Of a stretch of DNA of 33,515 bases, positions 27,133 to 33,515 are shown piece after piece. How positions within the stretch are numbered: the first letter of the stretch is position 1; every line of letters starts with the position of its first letter. The stretch comes from Treponema sp. (GTDB lineage: Bacteria; Spirochaetota; Spirochaetia; Treponematales; Breznakiellaceae). The notes below the pieces were generated by a model. That model did no database searches. It was not told where the DNA came from and saw only the letters and a program-made list of their open reading frames with translations. Both the position numbers and the translations under genes were made by a program. Location: contig JAISQR010000166.1 in assembly GCA_031274035.1 (NCBI GenBank), positions 1-33,515 of the forward strand, in the 5' to 3' direction.

Positions 27133-30100
27133 ACAGGAAAATCAAAGTTCTTCAAATCGGCGGTAACACGCAAAAGAACGGGATTACCACGTTCCTCCTT
27201 AGCGCACACAGGAGGATGCGCGAGGATTTCACGTTCGTTTTTATCAATACCGCTTTTCGTGTCGCCGACGAGGAAGTCGCAAAAGTGATATATGAGTTAG
27301 GCGGCAAGATATATCACTTGCCGTGCGCTAATTCGGCGGCGGAAATTGAAACCGAATTAAAAGAGGTACTACGCACCGAACAGCCGGACGCGATACACAC
27401 ACACTATTTTTATTCAAACGGCGATTATATGCGCATTGCATTTGATTGCGATATTCCTATAAGGATTTCGCATTGTCATAACGACAAGAGCAAGTTCATT
27501 ACCGACGAGCAAAAAGCGATAGTGGCACGGTCACGGCAACTAATAGAAAAATACGCAACGACAAAGCTCGCAGTTTCTAAAAATGCGGGCAAATTTCTAT
27601 ATGGGAATTACTCGTTCGACATTTGTCACGCCTCGATTGAAACGGATAAATTTTACCCGATTGACGAAGCAGACAGTCTGTTTGACAAGTATAAACTCGA
27701 TAAAAAATATAAATATTCGCTGTTTGTCGGGCGGTTTGCGCCGCAAAAGAACGTTGAGTTTTTTATTGAGATATTCAAAGGCTTGCAAAATAGAAAGCTG
27801 ATTATGGTCGGCGGTGGAGAGGGTAAACCCGCATTCATAGAACGGATTAAGTCGGCGGGTATAGCCGACAAATTCATATTTATGGGCGACACCGACTTAA
27901 ACGAATTATACAACATAGCGGACTCGTTTTTGTTGCCGTCGTTATACGAGGGCGCGAACCTTACGCTTGTCGAGGCGCAATGCGCGGGAACGCCGTGCTT
28001 TGCCTCCGATACATTAGGCGGGGAATCGAATTTAGGTGGGGTTACATTTTTGCCGTTAAAAGCGGAAGCGTGGATTGACGCGTTAAAGACGGCGGACAGG
28101 TTACCACGAGTTAGGAAAGTAAACTTTGCCGCATTCTGCGCCGATAACACCGCCGCCCGCTTATTCGGGTTGTATTCCGATAACCGCAATTTAAGTGAAA
28201 GGTATATCGCGCTTGCAAAAGAGTATATGCTCGGAAGCGCGGAGCGATACGGTAATAGAACGAAAGTTGCGATGTATTTCAAACGGGCGCACGAGTTCGG
28301 CAACCCTCGCGGGACATTTTATTACGCGTTGCAATACTTCGAGGGTTCCGGCGTAGATAAAAGCATTCGGACGGCGGAAAGCCTCGTTAAAGATATTGGC
28401 GGAATTGTAGAGCAAGCGGCGCAGGACGGTAAGCCGGAATATATAGTTATACTTGCCGATATGTATTCATTCGGACTCGGAAAGCCGCAATCATTCACGG
28501 AAGCGTTCAATTACTATACCAAAGCCGCCGAGTTAGGCAACGCGGAAGCGATGTGCGACCTTGGGTATATGTATTCGGTCGGGCAAGGCGTAAATAAGGA
28601 TTTGGCGAAGTCGTTTGAGTGGTACAAAAAGTCGGCTGACTTAGGATATTTACATTCGATACGCGATGTGGGCGTTTGCTATTACGAGGGCGCAGGCACG
28701 CCGCAAGATTATACGGAAGCCGTGAAGTGGTTTAAGAAAGCGAGCGCACAAAACTATTCTCACGCAACCTGCGATTTGGCGTTGTGCTACCTAAACGGCA
28801 ACGGCGTAAAAAGAGATTTGAAGCGGGCGGCGGAATGCTATTTGCTTGCGATAAAGCAGGATAGAGTGCGGGCGATACGCGACGTTATAGCAAATTGCAT
28901 TGACGTTAAAGAATTGCTTAGCGGCGGCAAAATTCTATATGCAAAACGCGATACTTTGGACGTTATCGACGAAAACGTTATGGTTGATAACACAATAGTC
29001 ATAAACAAACACATTAGGAATATTGACCCTTCGGCGTTTTACAGCCATACAAATATTACGAAGTTTTTCGTTGAAAAGGATAACGAAAACTACAAAGCAT
29101 ACGGCGGGGTTCTTTACTCAAAAGACGGTACAACACTGATAAGATTTCCGTTAGGGTCGCTCATTAGCGAATTTGCGATACCCGAACACGTTAAACATAT
29201 CGGCGCGCACGCATTCCAAAACTGCCGCAATTTAGCGGCTGTGCGGTTGCATAATGGCATAGTTACGATAGGCGACAGCGCGTTTGATGATTGCAAAAAC
29301 CTTTCGGGAATCGTTTTGCCGCCGTCGATTGAGGCAATCGGTGGGTGGGCTTTTCACGGCTGTGATAAAATAGAAAGAGTGCATATTCCCGCGAGCGTAA
29401 AAACAATCGGAACTTACGCATTCGGCTCATGCGAGGCACTCGGCGAAATTACGGTGGATGCTAATAATAAAATCGTTGCGGCAAGCGACGGAAATTTATA
29501 CTCAAAAGACTTTTCCGTCATATTGCAATACGCGATAGGCAAGTACGAAAAACTATTTGCATTACCCGCTTCGGTTAAAGAGATAGCGTTTAGAGCGTTT
29601 TCGGATGCGTTTAATTTGGAGTACATAGATGCGCGTTCGGCGGCGGCGATAGAGGGAAAAGCATTTTATTACTGTACAAGTCTCAAAGAAATTCTGCTGA
29701 TCCCCGAATGCAAAATAGACGGTGAAAACGCGTTCGGGCATACGGCGGAGGACTTTAAGATTATACACGGTTCACACGGCAGGATGCTCCTTCTTGCGGA
29801 CATTCACGGTCATTTGCGGTTAGATTTTCTTGCAAATAAGATTGATGAGTTTTCGCCGACGGTAAACGATGTTATTATTATACTCGGTGACGCGGGCATT
29901 GTTTGGCAGACACCAATGCGCGACGACATACGCAAGTTCTATATGGGGCTTCCGTGCGACGTTCTATTTTTAGACGGCAATCACGAAAATTTTGACCTGT
30001 TGAATAGCCTGCCTCGGTCGACACGATACGGCGGAGCGGTTCACGAGGTCTTGCCTAACGTATTTCACCTTATGCGCGGCAACGCCTATTTAATAAACGG

Positions 30101-30452
30101 GCATAAATATTTTGTTTTCGGCGGGGGATATTCGATTAAACGCGAAACGAATTCTTCGCCCGTGCAGGTTTGGGAGGAGGAGTTGCCGAGCGATACCGAA
30201 TATGCGGCGGGCATAGATACGTTAAAGTTAAACGATAACCGCTTTGATTACGTTCTAACGCACCAAGCCCCCAAGAGCGTGCTCGATAGCATAGCGCACT
30301 ATTACGCGCCCGCCGAGGCGGAACTCGTAAACTACCTTGAGGGTATAAACGCGGCGGCAACCTATAAAGGGTGGTATTTCGGGCATCTACATAAGGATTT
30401 CAAGCAAGGAAAGTTTATTAGCCTTTACGAAAAAAGCGAGGTGATAGAATGA
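27123..30452 (+). CDS. Four-module fusion: GT4 glycosyltransferase - Sel1 repeats - LRR_5 - metallophosphoesterase
   Basis: The protein has 1109 aa with no signal peptide. Residues 1 to about 340 are a GT-B fold glycosyltransferase of the GT4 type: VLQIGGNTQKNGITTFL at the N-terminus, LFVGRFAPQKN near 200, and the EX7E donor-site segment LYEGANLTLVEAQCAGTP near 272-288. Residues about 377-590 carry Sel1/TPR-like repeats (AFNYYTKAAELGNAEAM, SFEWYKKSADLGYLHSI, AVKWFKKASAQNYSHAT). Residues about 612-882 are LRR_5 repeats. Residues about 888-1109 are a calcineurin-type metallophosphoesterase with DIHG (Asp893, His895), LGDAG, DGNHE (Asn953, His954), LTHQAP and GHLH (His1088, His1090), so the whole metal site is present. 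GAGGTG precedes ATG 27123, which overlaps the upstream gene; the stop overlaps the next gene by 4. A phosphodiesterase or phosphatase acting on a nucleotide or sugar-nucleotide is likely; the pairing with a glycosyltransferase is remarkable. Confidence 0.88.
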   Translation: MVLNRKIKVLQIGGNTQKNGITTFLLSAHRRMREDFTFVFINTAFRVADEEVAKVIYELGGKIYHLPCANSAAEIETELKEVLRTEQPDAIHTHYFYSNGDYMRIAFDCDIPIRISHCHNDKSKFITDEQKAIVARSRQLIEKYATTKLAVSKNAGKFLYGNYSFDICHASIETDKFYPIDEADSLFDKYKLDKKYKYSLFVGRFAPQKNVEFFIEIFKGLQNRKLIMVGGGEGKPAFIERIKSAGIADKFIFMGDTDLNELYNIADSFLLPSLYEGANLTLVEAQCAGTPCFASDTLGGESNLGGVTFLPLKAEAWIDALKTADRLPRVRKVNFAAFCADNTAARLFGLYSDNRNLSERYIALAKEYMLGSAERYGNRTKVAMYFKRAHEFGNPRGTFYYALQYFEGSGVDKSIRTAESLVKDIGGIVEQAAQDGKPEYIVILADMYSFGLGKPQSFTEAFNYYTKAAELGNAEAMCDLGYMYSVGQGVNKDLAKSFEWYKKSADLGYLHSIRDVGVCYYEGAGTPQDYTEAVKWFKKASAQNYSHATCDLALCYLNGNGVKRDLKRAAECYLLAIKQDRVRAIRDVIANCIDVKELLSGGKILYAKRDTLDVIDENVMVDNTIVINKHIRNIDPSAFYSHTNITKFFVEKDNENYKAYGGVLYSKDGTTLIRFPLGSLISEFAIPEHVKHIGAHAFQNCRNLAAVRLHNGIVTIGDSAFDDCKNLSGIVLPPSIEAIGGWAFHGCDKIERVHIPASVKTIGTYAFGSCEALGEITVDANNKIVAASDGNLYSKDFSVILQYAIGKYEKLFALPASVKEIAFRAFSDAFNLEYIDARSAAAIEGKAFYYCTSLKEILLIPECKIDGENAFGHTAEDFKIIHGSHGRMLLLADIHGHLRLDFLANKIDEFSPTVNDVIIILGDAGIVWQTPMRDDIRKFYMGLPCDVLFLDGNHENFDLLNSLPRSTRYGGAVHEVLPNVFHLMRGNAYLINGHKYFVFGGGYSIKRETNSSPVQVWEEELPSDTEYAAGIDTLKLNDNRFDYVLTHQAPKSVLDSIAHYYAPAEAELVNYLEGINAAATYKGWYFGHLHKDFKQGKFISLYEKSEVIE

Positions 30453-32863
30453 CGTTTGACAAAGATTTCATATACAATATTCTGCACAGCCACGACGAGC
30501 AAGGGGCGGCGGAGGCGGTGTTTGATAACAAAAACTTCCTGTACGATTACAACGAGGTACAGGAGTTGTATTTTGATATTGCGCACAACTACTTCGTATA
30601 CCTCGCGGGAGTCACGGGACTGAATAAAACAAAATTACTTCGCAAAATTGTCGCTGATTTAAGAGATAGCGGCATTGCAAAACAAGATATAATTTATGCC
30701 GATTTTGAGTTGCCTTTCATTCGCGAGCTGTCTATTTCGGCAATCGCGGACTTTTTTCCGCAGGGAACGGACAAACCGTTATATCTTGTCATAAACGAAA
30801 TCGGTTTGAAAGGTGATTTTTTCGCCGAGGTTCAAAAGCTGAGAGCGACCCGCCCGAACATAAAGTTGCTTGCGTCGTGCAGTATTCCGTTTTTGGTATA
30901 CGAATACTTGCAAGATAATCCCGACGACTATTCAAAGGTTGTCGTACTTTCGCCCAAGAACGGCTCGAACATTAAGAGCGAATCTGACACCTTCGGCGTT
31001 TACGGCAACTTAAAATACAACATTAAAAACGGTGTTTGCGAAATAAAGGGGATGACGAAAGAGGGTAAACTTCAACACCGTCACGTTATCCCGTCGGAGA
31101 TTTGCGGATTTCCCGTAAAGATAATTGCAAGCGGGGCGTTCCACCACCGAAGCGAGCTTACCGAAATCGAGCTACCGGACACGATAGAATATATAGGCGA
31201 TTACGCTTTCACGCGGTGCGATAATTTAAGCGAAATCAAGTTACCGAAGAACCTCGCATACATAGGCGATTGCGCGTTTTTAGGCGCAACAAAACTGCTG
31301 GCGATAACGGGCGGCGGTAACGTAACGCATATCGGCTGTTCCGCGCTTTACGCGACGGCGTGGCTTAACAATCAAGCGGGCGACAATGTAACATTAGGAA
31401 AGGTTCTTTATAAGTATAGCGGCAAACAAAAATTGGTCGTTATTCCCGCCGCCGTTTCAGTATTAGGAAGTTATTCATTCCACGATACGGGCATAACGGG
31501 AATAGATTTGTCGCGGATTAAAAGTATAGAGGAGGGCTGTTTTTTCGGCTGTAAAACGCTATCGACGGTCAAAGGCTATAATGGTGGCAACATAGGCGCA
31601 TTCGCTTTTTATGATTGCCGTTTGCTCGGCAATTTCGGCACTACCATCGTTACAGCGGGCAAACACGCTTTTTATAATTGCGCCGAACTAAAAGAGGTGG
31701 TGTTTGATAACGCCGAATTAGGCGCGGGCTCATTTGAAAATTGCGATAATTTAACCGCCGTAAGCGGTAACATAACGACGGTCGGAAACTGCGCCTTTTA
31801 TAAGGCTTCAATAATGAAATCGGATTTGGAAGGAGCAAAGACAGTCGGCGAGTTTGCGTTCTATACTTCGCGGCTTAACGAAATATTGTTAGCCGCCACA
31901 CAGGACATCGGGCGATATGCCTTTGCGCATATAGAAGAATTGCGGGAGGTTTATTTGCAAAGCCAAGCGGTTATCGGCTCGGGCATTTTCTGCGGTTCGG
32001 ACAATATCGTCCGTGCTGAGGTGTCAGGAAATTACTCGCTGAATTACTACTTCGGCTACGATCCTCATATTGAAAAACTTTCGGTACACGGTGATTGTTG
32101 CGATAATTTTTGCCGCAATAATAACGTACTTAAAGAGGTTTCTGTTTTTAACGGTAAAATAGGCAATTGGGCGTTTTATAACAACGCAAATTTGACGGCG
32201 GTCAAGCTCCAAAAATGCAACGGTATAGGCGCGTGGGCTTTTGCGTACTGCGGCGGATTACAAAATATTCTCATACCCGAAAGCGTTAGTCATATTAAAA
32301 TGAACGCTTTCCGTTACTGCCGGAAGTTGGCGAAAATAGAATTGCAATCGGCAACGCCCGTTACATTCGGCGCAAACGCTTTTTACACGACCGCAGAGGC
32401 AAAGGAAATACTCGTCATAGATAGAAAGCCGTATTTGAGTATTCTTATTTGGCAGGAGTATAAAAACAACCTGCGAGTTTCGGATTTTTCGGCACGGCAT
32501 AAAAGCGCGATAGCGGAGGCTTCAGCTAACATTGGAAAGACGTTTAAGGTTACAGTGGATAGGCCAGTCGGCACGGAGCACCCGAAGCATAGAGGCTTTC
32601 TCTATCCGATAAATTACGGATATATTGTCGGCTTAGTCGCGGGCGATAATAAGGAGCAGGACGTTTATATAATTGACAGCACCGAACCGCTCGCCGAAGC
32701 CACGGTAAAAATAATCGCCGTAATTTTCAGAAAGAACGACGACGAAACGAAATGGGTCGGCATTATCGGCAACGGCAATTATACGAAAGACGAAATAAAA
32801 AACCGCATCGCCTTTCAAGAGCGATATTATGACATTGAAGTTCTTGGAGGCAAAAATGTTTGA
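30449..32863 (+). CDS. Three-module fusion: P-loop ATPase - LRR_5 - inorganic pyrophosphatase-like domain
   Basis: The protein has 804 aa and is cytosolic. Residues about 45-170 resemble the AAA_14/DUF4143 type of ATPase: Walker A is LAGVTGLNKTKLLRK (Gly54 to Thr61, with Asn where Gly is usual before the Lys), Walker B is LYLVINE with Asn in place of Asp, and a sensor-like strand LLASCS follows. ATP binding is plausible but hydrolysis may be impaired. Residues about 187-690 are LRR_5 repeats, opening with VIPSEICGFPVKIIASGAF. Residues about 695-800 (KVTVDRPVGTEHPKHRGF, YPINYGYI, DNKEQDVYII and RIAFQERYYDIEV) match a short pyrophosphatase-like family of Clostridia, related to soluble pyrophosphatases with their YPxNYG(Y/F)I strand. 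The order ATPase - repeat sensor - effector recalls NLR-like proteins, an analogy only. ATG 30449 overlaps the previous stop (ATGA), and GAGGTG precedes it. Confidence 0.82.
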   Translation: MTFDKDFIYNILHSHDEQGAAEAVFDNKNFLYDYNEVQELYFDIAHNYFVYLAGVTGLNKTKLLRKIVADLRDSGIAKQDIIYADFELPFIRELSISAIADFFPQGTDKPLYLVINEIGLKGDFFAEVQKLRATRPNIKLLASCSIPFLVYEYLQDNPDDYSKVVVLSPKNGSNIKSESDTFGVYGNLKYNIKNGVCEIKGMTKEGKLQHRHVIPSEICGFPVKIIASGAFHHRSELTEIELPDTIEYIGDYAFTRCDNLSEIKLPKNLAYIGDCAFLGATKLLAITGGGNVTHIGCSALYATAWLNNQAGDNVTLGKVLYKYSGKQKLVVIPAAVSVLGSYSFHDTGITGIDLSRIKSIEEGCFFGCKTLSTVKGYNGGNIGAFAFYDCRLLGNFGTTIVTAGKHAFYNCAELKEVVFDNAELGAGSFENCDNLTAVSGNITTVGNCAFYKASIMKSDLEGAKTVGEFAFYTSRLNEILLAATQDIGRYAFAHIEELREVYLQSQAVIGSGIFCGSDNIVRAEVSGNYSLNYYFGYDPHIEKLSVHGDCCDNFCRNNNVLKEVSVFNGKIGNWAFYNNANLTAVKLQKCNGIGAWAFAYCGGLQNILIPESVSHIKMNAFRYCRKLAKIELQSATPVTFGANAFYTTAEAKEILVIDRKPYLSILIWQEYKNNLRVSDFSARHKSAIAEASANIGKTFKVTVDRPVGTEHPKHRGFLYPINYGYIVGLVAGDNKEQDVYIIDSTEPLAEATVKIIAVIFRKNDDETKWVGIIGNGNYTKDEIKNRIAFQERYYDIEVLGGKNV

Positions 32864-33182
32864 AAAATTAAAAGGAAAAGTCATTTTTGATGCCCCGAAT
32901 TCGGAAGCGGAATTCGATTTGTGGTGCGATACGCTCGGAGAGGACAAGTATGGGTTTCTTTTGGATAGTATTCTAAAAGCGACAAGTGACAAGCCGATTA
33001 GCGTGAACGATTTATTCAATTGCGCAAGATATGAAAGTCGCATAGCGAGCATTTTATATTCTGTCTTTCGGTTCGCGGAGCTTCATTATAGGCGCATAAT
33101 AATTCAATACGCGTCTGAAAAAATCAATACGGGAAATACGATTGAATCGCTATTGCGTTGCATAAAAAAGCCTAAGGAATAG
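32856..33182 (+). CDS. Small helical protein of unknown function, possibly truncated
   Basis: The chosen start is ATG 32856, because GGAGG (32846-32850) stands before it and it overlaps the previous stop by 8 bases; this gives 108 aa. The text is mostly alpha-helical, with SRIASILYSVFRFAELHYRR in the middle, vaguely like the N-terminal helices of Abi_2/HEPN-type abortive-infection proteins. That likeness is weak, and no RX4-6H motif is present. The stop lies at 33180-33182, almost at the point where the ISAzo13-type element appears to begin, so the original C-terminus may have been cut off and a chance stop used. It ends the overlapping operon. Confidence 0.6.
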   Translation: MFEKLKGKVIFDAPNSEAEFDLWCDTLGEDKYGFLLDSILKATSDKPISVNDLFNCARYESRIASILYSVFRFAELHYRRIIIQYASEKINTGNTIESLLRCIKKPKE

Positions 33183-33194
33183 TTCAATAATAAC

Positions 33195-33223
33195 TTGAAC
33201 AGTTGGTTTAAATATGCTACAAT
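33195..33223 (+). promoter_or_regulatory. Sigma70-type promoter of the ISAzo13-type transposase
   Basis: TTGAAC (33195-33200) is followed after exactly 17 bases by TACAAT (33218-33223), giving a good promoter about 32 bases upstream of the GTG start. The -35 lies in a small dyad, GTTCAA/TTGAAC (33182-33200), near the presumed left end of the element. Confidence 0.6.
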
Positions 33224-33254
33224 GTTTTCGTCAAACAAACGAGGAGTGAAAGCA

Positions 33255-33515
33255 GTGATAGCAGAACGAATTCAACGAATGATACCGCTATTGGACGAAC
33301 GGCAAAAGCGGTTATATTTGGCGAACGAAGCAATGTCGTATGGACGTGGGGGCGTCAGTCTGGTAAGCCGCGTTTCCGGCATGTCCCGAACCGCCATAAC
33401 AAAAGCGGTCGATGAACTTAACAATAATGACAAAATCGACGGGAAAACACGCCGAAGCGGCGGCGGGCGCACATACGCCGAGGCGAATCATCCTGACATT
33501 GAGGAGAAAATCCTT
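33255..33515 (+). mobile_element. ISAzo13-type transposase, N-terminal part (runs off the window)
   Basis: From GTG 33255, with GAGGAG at 33241-33246, 87 codons are open to the window end. The text PLLDERQKRLYLANEAMSYG, then RGGVSLVSRVSGMSRTAIT, then KTRRSGGGRTYAEANHPDIE matches the N-terminal helix-turn-helix and Arg/Gly-rich linker of ISAzo13 family transposases (LxExQRRLWAAAEA-like, GRGGIxxVSxxTGxSRxTI-like, RRxGGGRK-like). No stop is seen, so the gene may be intact beyond the window. The element probably begins close to 33180, directly after the last operon gene. It marks the right edge of the accessory island. Confidence 0.85.

Noticed and set aside
25459-32863. LRR_5 proteins as surface adhesins of the BspA type
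   Set aside because: None has a signal peptide, lipobox, membrane anchor or sorting signal. Two are joined to cytosolic-type enzymes, and all sit in an overlapping operon with nucleotide enzymes.

Overview
The window looks like a chromosomal segment from an anaerobic, gut-associated spirochaete, most likely a Treponema-type organism. This is inference. It rests on very large hybrid sensor kinases, arabinan-type glycosidases, BspA-type (LRR_5) repeat proteins, a secreted transglutaminase-like protein, an oxygen-sensitive class III ribonucleotide reductase and a relic of a nitrogenase-like protein. No rRNA, tRNA or CRISPR array was recognised. Two regions differ in character, with the boundary near 21.1-21.7 kb.

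Left region (1-21.1 kb). The first part is mostly minus strand: an orphan PotA/MalK-type ABC ATPase; a 1406-aa phosphorelay kinase with two periplasmic solute-binding domains, two PAS, HisKA, HATPase, REC and Hpt; a 973-aa protein fusing a PTS EIIC sugar permease to PAS, HisKA, HATPase and REC; and an aldo/keto reductase. The plus strand then carries a secreted transglutaminase-like protein, a decayed nitrogenase-like relic (minus strand), a frameshifted GH51 alpha-L-arabinofuranosidase pseudogene, an intact GH127 beta-L-arabinofuranosidase, a ZIP metal transporter and a heterodimeric ABC exporter pair with one degenerate ATP site. A palindromic repeat family with a core of about 40 bp lies in at least three intergenic gaps here, with a possible relic in a fourth. 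The neighbourhood suggests plant-sugar sensing and use, now partly eroding.

Right region (21.1-33.5 kb). This is an accessory island with different codon habits (by eye, more TCG, ACG and GCG). It is flanked by a truncated IS3-type transposase on the left and the start of an ISAzo13-type transposase on the right. Between them every gene overlaps the next by 1-22 bp. In order: a beheaded Abi_C domain fragment; a HAD hydrolase fused to an NrdG-type radical-SAM activase; a class III ribonucleotide reductase without ATP-cone; a thymidylate-kinase-like protein; a cytosolic LRR_5 protein with an unrecognised N-terminal domain; a GT4 - Sel1 - LRR_5 - metallophosphoesterase fusion of 1109 aa; a P-loop ATPase - LRR_5 - pyrophosphatase-like fusion of 804 aa; and a small helical protein. 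None of the three LRR_5 proteins has a signal peptide.

This operon is the best candidate for an undescribed system. It combines nucleotide supply, phosphate-ester or pyrophosphate chemistry and a glycosyltransferase with intracellular LRR_5 scaffolds, next to an abortive-infection remnant. A role in phage defence or nucleotide modification is speculation. Both ends of the operon may have been cut by insertion sequences, so this copy may be incomplete.
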